14,666 bases of DNA, from NCBI GenBank assembly GCA_025331125.1, contig JAOALB010000343.1, positions 1 to 14,666 of the forward strand, given 5' to 3'. A program made the position numbers and the translations under genes. Every line of letters starts with the position of its first letter. Within the stretch, counting starts at the first letter, position 1. Origin of the DNA: Mycogone perniciosa. Lineage: Eukaryota; Ascomycota; Sordariomycetes; Hypocreales; Hypocreaceae. Under the pieces are notes generated by a model, which was given only the letters and a program-made list of their open reading frames with translations, was not told where the DNA came from and made no database searches. Shown one piece after another: positions 1 through 10,115 of the stretch.

Positions 1-207
1 TAATCTGCCAGTTAGTGGCTTGTCTATGGGGGAGCGGACGGGACCCCGAATTTTCCACTACCTATGGTCGTATGTGCCTGATGGTAACTTCAGGCAACTG
101 ATATACCGCGTTGATATGTATGTAGACACGTAGATGCGGGCCTGTTCGATCAAGCAGAACAAGACCCTTTAGACCAATCCCTTCGGGGGCAGCCGGTCTT
201 ATAGGTC

Positions 208-760
208 ATATTGAAAAGCCCTTTAAGGCAGCTGCCCAGGCAGTTGTCCTAGCGTGGAGAACAACGCCTATTCTAATCTTACCTAGGGAGTCTGCAATCC
301 CCCCAGCCTCAGTAGCTTTAGCACAAGTACAGATAAGGACTGCGGCAAGGATCGCGAGCCTCAACCAGAGACACTCTCTAGTCTAGTGGTTAAGGCCGAC
401 AGGGCTCTTCTAAACAAGACTATAACGAACAGCAGCTCTTATAGGAAGAAGCCTAACTAAAATATAATGACTGCCGGTTTAGAAGTCTACTAAAAACCAG
501 GGTTCTTCATTTACCCACTTCTACCCACGTCGTCCTCAGCGTAGATAGAAATAGATACCTAGTAAGCAGACCTTGGGTAAAATAGGTCGAAATAGAAGCT
601 ATTCTATCAATGTAGATGCCATCTACGTTGTTTCTTAACGCCACAAACGTCATATAGGCAAAGGACATCTTGCTAGCACTAGCCTTACAATCCTTTAACC
701 CGCTCAACTGACCATCCAGTACCATCTTCTCCATCGCCTTTCTACCCTAGTCTATCTTCT
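208..760 (-). pseudogene. Decayed coding remnant, family not recognised
   Basis: Two protein-like blocks are read on the minus strand. The longer (about 734 to 507) reads MEKMVLDGQLSGLKDCK at its start and contains a YIDRI motif; it is preceded in frame by two TAG codons that could be former CAG (Gln). It runs into TGA after WVEVGK. A second block, in another frame (about 358 to 208), includes GKIRIGVV and ARTTAWAAALKG. Several TAG and TAA codons lie between them. Composition and block structure suggest an old multicopy gene or transposon ORF damaged by C-to-T changes. I do not recognise the family, and no start codon or intact domain can be assigned. Confidence 0.35.
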
Positions 761-1239
761 AGTGCCTCGATCTCTTCATCCCAGAGGGCGATTCCATTAT
801 AGTATTCCATTAAACAGGCCTTAAACCATGATCTGATTGTTTAAGCGGCAGATATTATATTAGTCCCCAGTCGTGCCCATCATATTGTGATTATATAACC
901 GGCAGCTGAGAAGTTATCGCTAATAAAAGATCCGAAGGGGTTTATTGGGCTTGTATTAAGAGCAATAGTTAAGATTGGGTAGATAGGTGTTCATCATCTT
1001 CATCTATGATTTATTATCTATTATCACCAAGGACACGTGATGGATATATGGTTAAGGCAGTGGGTTTATTTCTGGTTCCCATTATTGTAACATGTTCAGG
1101 CTCCCTATCCCAAAAGAGCTCAAAAATCCTACCTACCCTGCTACTATAACGCTCTTCATGACATATTGTCTAGTAAAAACCACAGCCTCGGGTCTGCCAT
1201 AATAGCTTAAGGATTACTAATAAGGAGGATATTTCTTAC
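761..1239. other. Intergenic stretch, no gene seen
   Basis: About 480 bases between the unknown remnant and the 3' end of the cutinase gene. All frames are interrupted frequently and I see no convincing protein motif, RNA gene or repeat. It should contain the cutinase 3' untranslated region and polyadenylation signals (the gene reads leftwards and stops at 1240), but no canonical AATAAA could be singled out confidently. Confidence 0.4.
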
Positions 1240-2054
1240 TTAAATAAGTCTAGCGATGAAGTTTGCAGTAGCTTCGGCGTCTGCTGCATAGGTCAGATGC
1301 GGTAACAGGATAATATCGCCTCCCTTGCAAATGTTATCACTCTCGTTGCAAAAGACCCTTGTCTTAAATAGGCTGATATTGACGAAGGGGCGGTTGGCAT
1401 AAGGATCACCAAAGGTAACAGCAGCGCTGACCTTGGACATAGTGGCAGTGTCAAAATTAGAGGCTGCGTAGTAGACGACCATAACACCTTGAGAATAGCC
1501 ACTAAGAACAAGCTTGGTGTTGGGGCACCTTTGAATAGTGCTCCAGACTCTCGTGGCCCTATTTATGAGATGTTAGTATGCAATGGTTTCACGAAAAAAC
1601 CTTTGGAACATTGCTTTGAGGTAACTTACATATCGATACCATTCTGCTTTAATCCTGTCAAGAAGCCATCCACGGAAGCCGGATAGGCAAAACCTTGAAC
1701 GCCCAATCTCCGGCCGCCAATCTTCTCTGCCAGAGATCTAAAGAGCCAAGGACCGACTAGCACACCAGTATTACCTGGGTCACAAGTACCGCGGGCAAAT
1801 AGGATGGTCACTTCGCCGCAGGGCTTATCCCTAGTGTCAGGAATGCCGAAGAGGACTCCGAGGGTGGCTCCGCCCCCCCTAACAATGCCACATGCGTTCC
1901 GAACAAGGATGTTAACCGGGAGGATAGAGGTGAGCTTGGCCAGGAATTTATTGATGAGAGGCCAGTCTCGAGGAGCAAGCTCATTAACTGGAGGAGCTGG
2001 ATGGGCAATAACCTGACTAGCCAGGAAGGTGGTGAGAAGGATAAGAGGGCGCAT
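1240..2054 (-). CDS. Cutinase (carbohydrate esterase family 5), secreted, two exons
   Basis: Secreted serine esterase predicted to cleave cutin and related polyesters outside the cell. Proposed structure: exon 1 2054-1630, intron 1629-1559 (71 nt, GTAAGT donor, ACTAAC-like branch site, ATAG acceptor), exon 2 1558-1240, ending TAA. The split ATG codon keeps the frame and gives 247 residues, normal for the family. Residues 1-17 form a signal peptide (MRPLILLTTFLASQVIA). The CE5 block CGEVTILFARGTCDPGN starts at residue 79. The nucleophile is Ser164 in GYSQG; Asp216 (ESDNIC) and His229 (PHLTY) complete the triad. Cys79-Cys153 and Cys212-Cys219 match the two conserved disulfides; Cys55 and Cys91 are extra and might form a third. 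No in-frame stop, unlike its neighbours. A weak TATA-like run lies about 55 nt upstream of the start. The intron is inferred, not observed. Confidence 0.9.
1559..1629 (-). other. Spliceosomal intron of the cutinase gene
   Basis: On the minus strand the 71-nt interval starts GTAAGT, contains ACTAAC about 15 nt before the end and finishes AATAG. Removing it joins GAT-AT to G-GCC in phase 2 and restores a continuous cutinase protein through the conserved RCPNTK and GYSQG blocks. Reading through it instead hits TAA immediately after the donor. Confidence 0.85.
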
Positions 2055-2472
2055 CTTGAAGGCTAGATAGCGAGAGGAGGCCTAATAGAATTCTATTACC
2101 GGCTAGATAATATAAAAACAATTAACTATTGAGCGATAAGAGGAGGCTGCTCGTGGAGCTGGTGATGACTATTCCCTATGGAGTGTGGACTATATCTACT
2201 TATGACCGGAACCGAGACCTATATCCTTCTCTCTAAAACGTATTTCCTCTCTTCCCCTCACAATCCTTTCCGCGACTTTACGGCAGATCTATTACCCCAC
2301 CTCAGGGTCCATCCGCGATGACAGCGCGATAAGGACACCTACCTCTCGGGGGTCCTATTACATAATGCAAGGAGAAATACCTGATCTGGATTGGAGCGTC
2401 AGTTCACTTAAAAGCTATCCTGTCTCTGCAGCCTATATATCTTAGAACATAAGAGCTATACTATATTGTGGC
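2055..2472. other. Upstream region of cutinase, no second gene seen
   Basis: This 418-bp gap separates the cutinase start codon from the copia fragment. It should hold the cutinase promoter. An AT-rich TATA-like stretch occurs at about 2106-2117. Beyond that the DNA is of mixed composition and frequently interrupted in all frames; no motif was recognised. Confidence 0.35.
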
Positions 2473-2835
2473 TTAAGGCACTGCCCCCTTATATGCTGCT
2501 AAGTTGAAGGCGAGCGAGGTTGTATTTGTGTGGAAGTCTGGAATGTATGCGATATTCTGTAGTTTGAATCCGGCTGTGGGACTGAACTTGACGATGACGT
2601 CGCCATAGCCTTGGATCTTGGGATGCGTGTTCCCTCTGTATGACAGTTCTGATGCCGGTTGGAAGGTATTTTCGATGAATCTGTCCTTGTTATTATAGAT
2701 GTGGAAACTGGATCCGGAATCCAGAATAAAGGAATCTCTTAATGGAAGAACAGCCATTGCGGATGATGCTGTCGGCGTTGATGAAGAGATTGTCGGTTTT
2801 GATGTGAAGGAAACGCCCAAGATGGTCGTTTCTTG
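2473..2835 (-). pseudogene. Ty1/copia-type polyprotein fragment (aspartic protease region)
   Basis: Minus-strand open stretch of about 120 codons. It contains FILDSGSSFHIYN, the retroviral-type aspartic protease signature (DSG followed by a conserved His) of copia polyproteins, then KIQGYGDVIVKF and LQNIAYIPDFHTN, which match the second half of that domain as I know it (GYG-x-V and LxNVxYIPxxxxN). The protease processes the Gag-Pol precursor in the cytoplasmic particle. An in-frame TAA lies directly upstream (2836-2838), and reading stops at TAA 2473-2475 before any integrase or reverse transcriptase. No LTRs were found next to it. It is a relic, not an active element. Confidence 0.75.
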
Positions 2836-3456
2836 TTATTTCGAATTTTCCGTGTTTAAAGACTTCGAATTCGTGACCTATATTTTAGCCTTATCGACTT
2901 CTTGTTGCACTTAGGTATTCGGAACCTAGTTAGAAGGTCGAATTGGCTCGATGAGATAATAACAGGTGGAATATCGATGATTTTAGCCACAGAGGCATCG
3001 TGAGTGTTTGTTTGGTTTGTTTTTCGTCGATAATGACGATGAGGGATTGGCTTCCTCTCCCTAGAAAACAGGAAATGCTCCCTTAAGTGGGTTTAACTTT
3101 AATCTGTATTGACGATTGAAGACTCGGCTAACGAAAATAAATATTTTTCCTATTTATATAGCTATAAGTTAATTTAACTGATTTCCTATATAAATAAATT
3201 TTGCGGAAAATAAAAATAAGGCTGTAAGTTCAATTTTGCTATAGCAGAGCTATTATATAGCTAAAGGCATTATATAAAAGATAAGGTATTATTTAAGATA
3301 ATTGCTTTTATAGCTATATATATAAATACTAGGATTTATAGCTTCTATTAGCTAGATCATTTAATTTAAGTCTATTATTCTAGATTAATTAATCCCTTAA
3401 ATTACTTTAATTGTTTCTTTTAAATTGCTGTATTAAGTATATTCTTAGAGTAAAGT
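2836..3456. other. Copia-flanking DNA passing into AT-rich, RIP-like DNA
   Basis: From 2836 to about 3090 the DNA may still derive from the copia element (upstream Gag side), but frames are broken. From about 3120 to 3456 it becomes strongly AT-rich, with many TATATA, TTAA and GCTATA-like short words and almost no open frame, as expected of heavily RIP-mutated repeat DNA. No gene, RNA or LTR boundary was recognised here apart from the LTR that begins at 3457. Confidence 0.45.
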
Positions 3457-3635
3457 TATCACGACCCGACTACGTCAAAGACCAGGTCACGGGGATACGG
3501 GAGAATATGGTTATACCGACCAATTATCAGGAAGTGATCACCATATTACCCTGCTCAGTATTTATCCCTGACCTCTCTGTCAACATAAACCATGAACCTC
3601 GGTTTATCCCTTAATAATCATCCCGGATCATTATA
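3457..3635 (+). mobile_element. Solo LTR copy A (short, decayed)
   Basis: A 179-bp relative of the LTRs at 9660-10036 and 12648-13035. It begins TATCACGACCCGAC where copy B has TGTCACGACCCGAC and ends GGATCATTATA where the others have GGATCGTCACA. The differences at the ends are transitions (G-to-A, C-to-T). The most conserved block, 3550-3610, reads CCCTGCTCAGTATTTATCCC where the others have TTCATCC. It is flanked by a perfect 5-bp duplication, AAAGT (3452-3456 and 3636-3640). Much of the middle is missing relative to the 377-388 bp copies. No internal retroelement sequence adjoins it, so it is a solo LTR, presumably left by LTR-LTR recombination and later damaged by RIP-like mutation. Confidence 0.85.
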
Positions 3636-3640
3636 AAAGT

Positions 3641-3884
3641 GTATTTATAAGATTATTTTTAATTTTATTTTAAAAACAAGACTTAATAAAACAGTACTTA
3701 TAGTATGATATAAAGGTTTTATTATAAGGGCTTAAAAAGGAAGGTTAAAAAAAGCTCTTGTTTTAGTTTATAATTATAAGCTCCTTTAACTCAACTAAGT
3801 CTCCCTCTTTATCCCTCAACTAAAGCAGCGTTAAAGCCTAATTAAGCTCCTCTATACACTTAGGCCGCGGCCTGCCCCAATATA
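3641..3884. other. AT-rich DNA with a small decayed coding fragment
   Basis: AT-rich DNA following LTR copy A. On the minus strand, about 3860-3765 can be read as EELN*ALTLL*LRDKEGD..., with TAG at positions where Gln would fit a helical Glu/Leu/Gln-rich segment. It looks like the end of a decayed transposon or repeat gene, but the family is not identifiable from this length. Confidence 0.3.
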
Positions 3885-3888
3885 TTAG

Positions 3889-4143
3889 CTAGTAGCATTG
3901 GCCCTGAGGGTATGTATTAACTCCGCATCGGCAAACTCCGACCTCAGAGCCGAAAGCCTTACGGCAGCAACGCTCTTTGAATGGACACACAATGCAATCA
4001 TGAAAAGTGCAGCAAGAGATACCATTAACATTGGACTTTGGTTTGCTATTGCATTTGTCGAGATCTTCCTGAGAGGCATAAACCGTTTCGTTTGCGAATA
4101 CGCAAAGGCCATAACCAAACATAGTAATCCAAGTTGGTTTCAT
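3889..4143 (-). CDS. Small cysteine-rich, probably secreted protein
   Basis: An 84-residue ORF, ATG at 4143-4141, TAG at 3891-3889. The N-terminus (MKPTWITMFGYGLCVFA) resembles a short signal peptide, with possible cleavage after Ala17 or Ala23. The remaining 60 or so residues hold ten cysteines: 31, 44, 45, 50, 53, 59, 60, 71, 73 and 83, including two CC pairs and a CRC, an even number suited to five disulfides. The protein ends in QGQCY. Base composition is balanced, unlike the AT-rich DNA on both sides, and no RIP-like stops occur. An AT-rich TATATA-like element lies just upstream of the start. Family not recognised; size, Cys content and setting are those of fungal effector candidates or small secreted defence-type proteins. 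An extra exon cannot be excluded, and overlapping ORFs on both strands keep confidence moderate. Confidence 0.55.
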   Translation of the reverse strand: MKPTWITMFGYGLCVFANETVYASQEDLDKCNSKPKSNVNGISCCTFHDCIVCPFKERCCRKAFGSEVGVCRCGVNTYPQGQCY

Positions 4144-4188
4144 ATTGAAGGAATACTATATAAATTAGTAAAAACTCATTTCAGATAA

Positions 4189-5413
4189 AAATAGCTTACC
4201 CACGTAATAGCTTGGCAATAAGATAAAGTTATATGTGTTGTATGATTAAAGGTTTGTGAAGTAGTTAGAGTTGAGGATAAAAAGCGCAGAACAAATTTAT
4301 ATATTGGGAGGGGGGATATATATACTCTAATATTATAAGGAAATGTCAAACAATAGGAACGGACCCTCCTAGTACTATCTCGTATAAACATCATAAGGGC
4401 GGTCAAGATGTTTTCTCCTCTATAGTGCGCCTAGCAGAGTTTCAGTTATTGCTTTTTTCCTTGGTCTTCTCCCGTCTCCCCTGTATAGGGGGGCCACGGA
4501 ACTCAAATGTTTCAATATTACATAGCATTAAAACCTAGGAATTTCTCCATTTCAAAGACATAGCCCCTTTAATGGAGATTGGTGGCGGCGGGTCGCCCTG
4601 GCCAATAGCTATAATCGAAGTTTATCCCAATACAGGTGCGGGCACCTGATATTTCTCTCGATTTCCTGTGTTCTTGCTTATTTCTTAGGTTGGCTTGCCC
4701 GTCTTCTTTATCCTCATTGGATTTCCTTCCAGCCTTTTTATTATAGAAAGGGAACGCCGCGCATTCTGTTTCACATCACGTAAGACCACAGGCTCCCTTG
4801 CATACCCAGTTTCTAATCAATGGAACATCTAGACCGACATTATCCGATAGATCCTCCCAGACTCTCTTACTCTCTTCTGTATAGCCTCAGTCTTCGACAT
4901 TAGATTACGACCCTTTAGTATGGTCTTTATCTATTGCCTAATTTGAAAGTTATAGTCGTGGTTCCTTACAGGACTCGGGAGCTTTCTTAGGTATGCTGTA
5001 TATGCGTTGGTTTCTCTCGATTACAGCATGCGAGGAATTCTGACTGACTTTAATACTACAACAGACTGCTATAGCAGGTTATAGAAAACACTATACATTT
5101 TTATTTCGCGCTAATGAATACATGGGGTCAGGTCCGTTGAAATAGTATAATATCAAGTCAAGTCAACGGAATTACCCAGCAAACGATATATAAATAAGCA
5201 GCAGATAACCAGAATATACGAATAGATAAAGGTTGAAGGCCAATAAAAGTTAAGTATAAAAAGGAAACTAGTAGCCGTTTTATATAGATGGGGTTTGTAT
5301 AGTTTTTATAAACCGAAATATCTATAACCCTAAAATACCCACAACACAAGCATATAACACACCAGTTTATTCTAATCAGAATAGGAATTAAAAGGTAATT
5401 CGTTTAGATATAA
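4189..5413. other. Long gene-poor stretch; faint coding remnant; upstream region of helicase pseudogene
   Basis: No intact gene seen in 1.2 kb. On the minus strand, about 4690-4405 can be read as a mostly open frame (including AIGQGDPPPPISIKGAMSLK) interrupted by TAA, TAG and TGA; it may be an old coding remnant of unknown family. A 7-bp inverted repeat separated by two bases (CAGGTGC-GG-GCACCTG) lies at 4633-4648, and another (CCGTTGA...TCAACGG) at 5134-5169. From about 5150 the DNA is AT-rich with several TATA-like runs (about 5187 and 5252); these lie upstream of the helicase start at 5414 and could be its former promoter. Confidence 0.35.
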
Positions 5414-8400
5414 ATGACCCCAATACCTGTTATTATAGAGCCATTTGTCTATTTACCGGAATACCCGTTTATTATATGCAAGTTATGCAGGTTTGCAAGC
5501 GTAGCCAACAAGGTGTACGCCCATATAAAAAAGCATCATCCATCGATTAACAGCTAAGAGAGAAAAAAGGTAGCACAAACGGTTGATTCAATCCCATGCA
5601 TTATCCGAAACCAGGCCGAGTTGCGCGAGTTTAAGTATCCGCCACCAACCATCGACCCCATCCCGTTTATCTAGCCGCCCAGGGATAACAGGTTACGATG
5701 CATAGAATGTCCCTGTATATACAGACAGGTGCGGCGTATACAGGAGCATTGCCGCACGGCACACGGATGGCAGAACGATTGGAAGACGGGCGGGAACGTG
5801 ATTAAGAAGGCCAAGCAAGAACGTGTGGTGCCGTGGGTTACGGGGGTGCGTTGCCAGCGATTTTTCCAGTCACGGGCAGCCAGCGGATGGTTTAAAGTCG
5901 GCTGGGACGGCGCAGGACAGGGAGCGCAGTCGGTAACGGTTGAAGACGCGGTGAAGAGGTTCAAGCGGATCCATATAGAGCAGGAAAAGCGGTTCGAGGG
6001 AAAGAATAGAGAGACGATCGGCGCGGCAGACGAGAAAAGCGAGCCAAACGCATGGTTGGACCGAGTGGGATGGGCACAGCATTTACAGGGGTTAGACCCG
6101 CATACATTGCGAAACGCGACGGGCCCGATCAAGGACGATAAAGGCGTGTTATTGAAAATGTGGGAAAGTTTAGAACAGGTCATGAACCAGGCACGCGCGG
6201 CGGCAGTGGCGTCAAGGGTCGGCGGGCCAGCGTTATTCAAGATACACCGGAAGGAGGTTCACATTAAGCCCAGCCGGCCGTTTGACAACCGAATGGAGGA
6301 GGATATATAGGCGCGGTACAAGGAAGTATAGAGGAAGTTGTTATACATTTAGCAGCGGACGCAGGAGTAGGAGGACGACGAGAGGCCGCCATATCGGTTG
6401 ACAGGTAAACAACACGAAGGATAGAATGCGTTTAAGGATACCATAGAGGGGAATAGAGTAGCAATAAGCAAGGGGATGGTGGTAGTGGACGATAAGACGA
6501 TTGACCGGTTATGTTTAGATATAGCAGTGGGGTTATTGGATCACCAGATGCGGCAGAGCCATTACGACAACATCATTATCAGTGGGTTGGCGGTTTTAGG
6601 GATCCGCGATGATAGCGGATGGGTCGATGCGTTGGATTATACCCCGATTTATTCGGTCGTTATTAAAGTGGCACGCATGTTGGTTGTATACCAGTCGCAT
6701 CTGGAGCGAGAAGACGAGGTGGCAGAGTTGATGAAGACGAAGAGGATAGATGAGGATGACGCACGCGACGAGGCGAGCAGCGTGTTTAGGATTATGCGGA
6801 GCAAGGTGCAGCGGTTCATGACGCGGACCACGGAGAGAAAGAGGGCGGAACCGACGCCGATGGATTAGATATTCGAATCGCGGATATACGGCATGCGTAT
6901 TCGGTACGACACAGTCGCCAGCGGCAGCATCGATTAGGACGGCGAGCGGGTTTCGCACCGGCGGGTTCGATTCACGATGGGGCAGTTGTCAGACGCGTTA
7001 CATACATTAGTAGACGAGGCGTAGGGATTATTAGCGCAGTTGGCGATAGCGGAAAGAGAGGGCGTTAATGGGTTGCCGAAGATTAAGTGGTCAAGGATAG
7101 AGGACGACCACAGCGAGTACCGCGTAGGGTATTCGTTTTTGCAGGACGACTGCAACGCATGGTTGGAAAAGGGCAAGGATTGGGTGTTGCGCCGGATAGT
7201 AGAGTTGAAGGAGAGAAGGAAAGAATGGATTTCCGAGGGGGGCAGCGACACAAACCTATACAGGGGGCAGGCGATCTGAACGTACGGGCACGCAGTCGAG
7301 CAGTTCCGCGAGCGGTTATTCATATTAATGCACATAGTGGCCGAGCAGCCGGCGTGGGCAACGGAGATTTTGGGAATTCGATTCGTCAACACAGTCAACA
7401 GGGGGATACAAAACATTTTAACGCATAACCGTATAATGTGTTTTGTCACGTTATATCACAAGGGATTCCGGAGCACCGGGCAGGCCAAGGTGATCCACAG
7501 GTATTTACCGCGGAAGATTAGCGAGTTATTGGTGTAGTATTTATGGTTAGCGTTGCCGTTTTGGCAGCAGGCACAGGGGGTGATAAAGCAGGCAGACAGG
7601 TGCAGCGCATTTTTATGGGCGGACAAGATTATAAGCCGGGACGAGAAGGAGAGCGAGGCGGAGAGGCGGGAGCGAGAGCAAGAAGCGAGGGAGAGCGATA
7701 GGCCAGGGACGGCGCCATCGCAGCAGCAGCAGCAAGAGGGCGACGAGGGAACGCAGCACATAGAGGGATTTGCCGATTGGGTCAAAGAGCGCAAATGGAC
7801 ATCGGACCGGGTACGGCATATTATACAGTGTCACAGCAAGCGTTTGTTGCCGGGCCGGTTGAACATCAGTTCGTGGCGGCATATTGCGATTGCGATAGCG
7901 AACCGTTATTTGAACCAGGCGTTCAGGGAGCGGAGCGTGGAGGGTAAGGACGATAAGGAGGACGGGGACGATATAGGGGATAATATATTAGATTTGCAAG
8001 CAGGGCACGGCATGCACGTGGCGGGGATGATATACGCGCGGGAGTTGCAGCAGGCGGCATTCGGGACGGCAGCATGGCTGGAGCAGTTCCGGGCGGTCAG
8101 CCGGTTATGGCACCGGTTTTTAGGGTTCGGGGCGGAGGATTGGGGGCCGGGAGGGGCAACGGGAGGGGCAACGGGACCCGGGGGCGTAACGACCAAGCGA
8201 CGGCAAGACGCGTTCAAAGGGCCGCGGGAAGAGGCGCGGTTGCGGCGGTACGCACAGCTGCAGCAGACAGACATCCGGGGCCAGTTGCGGATAATGATGG
8301 GAGAGAACGCCGAGTTCCGGGGCAAGTAGGAGATGGTGATCCGAGCGGTGATGTGGGGAGAGAGCCCGATTGTGCAGATCGCGAGCACGGGAGGAGGGAA

Positions 8401-9613
8401 GAGTTGGGGCCGACGTTGCGGGATTAGGGTATGCAGAGGGGGTTTTTAACAGCGACATTGGCACCGAGAGACAAGGGCGAGTTTTTCGGGGTAGCCGGGT
8501 TATCAGCAAGGCATATGCGCATAGTCCGGACGCGAACGACGAGGAAGAACATCAAGTATAGGGTAAAGACAGTCAAGGCGGCAGATAACAACGCGCAAGA
8601 GGAGGAGGAGGACAGCAGGGTATATCAAATAGTGAGGCAGTGGATGAACGAGCATGAGGGCGGGAGAGTGATTGTATATGCCGGGTCGATAGAGCGGGTC
8701 GAACGGTTAGGGGGGGCATTGGGGTATCCGGTGTACTACAGCAAGGTGGATACGGCAGAGGGGAAGGCAAGGCGGTTGAAGGTGTGGATAAAGGGGAATT
8801 GGTGGTGGCGACGAATGCGTTGGGGTTGGGGGTAGACGTGCCGGATGTGCGGTTAGTGGTGCACGCCGGGATAGCGAGGATTACGTGCAAGAGAGCGGGC
8901 GGGCAGGGCGGGATGGGGGCAAGAGCAGAGCGGTAGTGGTTTGCCGGAGAGCGGGGGGGTGGCAGCAGCAGGGGAAAGAGGGCAGAGGGGAGGGGGGGCA
9001 GCAGTAGGAAAAAGCAGCAGAAGAATTCATAGAGGGAAAGTAGTATCGGCAGCAAGTTTTAGATAAAGTGATAGACAGGTAGATATAGAGGGCAGGGTGC
9101 GAGGAAAACGAAAAGCAGTATAACATATACGCAGCGAGGCATTATAAGGCGGTAGTAGAGGAGGAGGTAGCTATAGGGGAGCAGGAAAGGGATAACGAGG
9201 GGGAGGCGGTGATAAGGAAGATTATGGGGGATTTCGAGATGCAAAGACGGTGGACATAGTTCGAAGAGTGGGAAGCAGGGTGCGAGAAGATGAAGGCGGC
9301 ATTAGAGGCAGAAGAGTTCAGGGAGCAATTAGAGAGATGGGCAGGGCGTTGCGTGGTGTGTCGGTTGACGGGGGCGGAGGAGATTTATCATAAGATGGAG
9401 GCATGCCCAAAGCAAGGGAGAGAGGCGTGGGTTATAGTCAGGGGGAACATAGACACAGTAAAGGAGGGGATATTTAAAAAGAAGCAGTTAGTACAGTATT
9501 CAAGGTGTTTTAGATGTGGGTTGGCGCAGGAGATATTAAATATTAAAGGAATTATATTAAAGATTATAATGTATATAGTTTTATATATAAAGGAAATATA
9601 TAGTAAATACTAG
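5414..9613 (+). pseudogene. Telomere-linked RecQ-type helicase pseudogene (OrsD-like N-terminus)
   Basis: Relic of the large fungal DNA helicase family typically found near chromosome ends. A frame starts at ATG 5414 and carries two C2H2-type fingers (about 5477-5540 and 5699-5766) like the OrsD/DUF3505 domain, then a long middle region with the family block HRYLP..ISELLV near 7496. The helicase core has the Walker A PIVQIASTGGGKS (to 8404), LTATL (8446-8460), the motif V block GLGVDVPDVR (about 8820-8850), the motif VI QESGRAGRDG (8888-8917), and a C-terminal CFRCG (9506-9520). In-frame stops: TAA 5555; TGA 7277; TAG at 5672, 6308, 6329, 6350, 6368, 6422, 6866, 6935, 7022, 7535, 8327, 9005, 9041, 9080, 9086 and 9257. 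Frameshifts occur near 8443, 8793 and 8870. Only about 40 nt separate Walker A from LTATL, so the DEAH box is gone. Not functional. Confidence 0.92.
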
Positions 9614-9659
9614 GGGCTTATAGTAAAGATTATTATAATTGTAAAAGTAGGATAGTAAA
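9614..9659. other. AT-rich junction between helicase relic and LTR copy B
   Basis: Short AT-rich DNA continuing the drop in GC that begins near 9535 inside the helicase 3' end. It ends in GTAAA, one arm of the LTR copy B target duplication. Confidence 0.5.
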
Positions 9660-10036
9660 TGTCACGACCCGACTAGGCTAAGGCCCGGGTCCGGAGGAAT
9701 GTCGGAACGGACGGGCTAATAGGAACATGATCACTAGGGTACGTACCGAATCATTAATGATTAGGGACGTATGTAAGTAATCACGAACCCCAAATCATCA
9801 GGAACGTAGCTATGTTCCGTGATGATTGTCACAACTCTCTTTTATATATATACAACTGGCTTATCACTCATTTAATATAGTTACTTAGACAGTCGTTAAT
9901 AATAGTATTCACTAGAACTACCTGTTCTACAGAATCGTGACTACGTTACCCTGCTCAGTATTCATCCCTGACCTCTCTGTCAACATAAACCCATGAACCT
10001 CGGTTTGACTGTTGAGAATCAACCCGGATCGTCACA
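9660..10036 (+). mobile_element. Solo LTR copy B
   Basis: A 377-bp LTR starting TGTCACGACCCGAC and ending GGATCGTCACA (TG...CA ends), flanked by a perfect 5-bp duplication GTAAA (9655-9659 and 10037-10041). Its 3' half matches copy C (reverse complement of 12648-13035) closely, for example ATAGTTACTTAGACAGTCGT and CTGTTCTACAGAATCGTGAC, and the conserved end matches copy A. The 5' half, apart from the first 14 bases, differs from copy C, indicating separate subfamilies. A TATA-like run (TTTTATATATATAC) near 9840 is the likely U3 promoter. No internal polyprotein adjoins it. Confidence 0.92.
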
Positions 10037-10115
10037 GTAAATATATAAATAATTTCTTTTTTTTTAATTAGAATGGTTTATTATTTTTCGGGTCTTTTAT
10101 AAGCTAGTTATTAAC
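10037..10115. other. AT-rich DNA up to the left 120-bp element
   Basis: Short AT-rich DNA, ending TTAAC (10111-10115) immediately before the 120-bp element. Under the inversion model given in the findings it was once contiguous with the AT-rich DNA now at 14258 reading leftwards. Confidence 0.5.

Noticed and set aside
3120..3880. AT-rich block as a centromere or replication origin
   Set aside because: Composition alone does not support this; the adjoining RIP-damaged LTR gives a simpler explanation.
3898..4188. 96-codon plus-strand ORF overlapping the Cys-rich gene
   Set aside because: No signal peptide or domain was recognised, and the minus-strand frame has a far more structured cysteine pattern.
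5671..6240. 189-codon minus-strand ORF
   Set aside because: It lies opposite the well-supported zinc-finger part of the helicase relic and shows no family motif.
8120..9055. Long Pro/Ser-rich open frames on the minus strand opposite the helicase
   Set aside because: They are shadows of GC-rich, G-ending codons on the plus strand and have no recognisable domains.
5414..9613. TAG read as glutamine (alternative genetic code or readthrough) in the helicase
   Set aside because: Frameshifts and loss of the DEAH region show a pseudogene, some stops fit Trp better than Gln, and the Cys-rich ORF in the same window appears to use TAG as a real stop.
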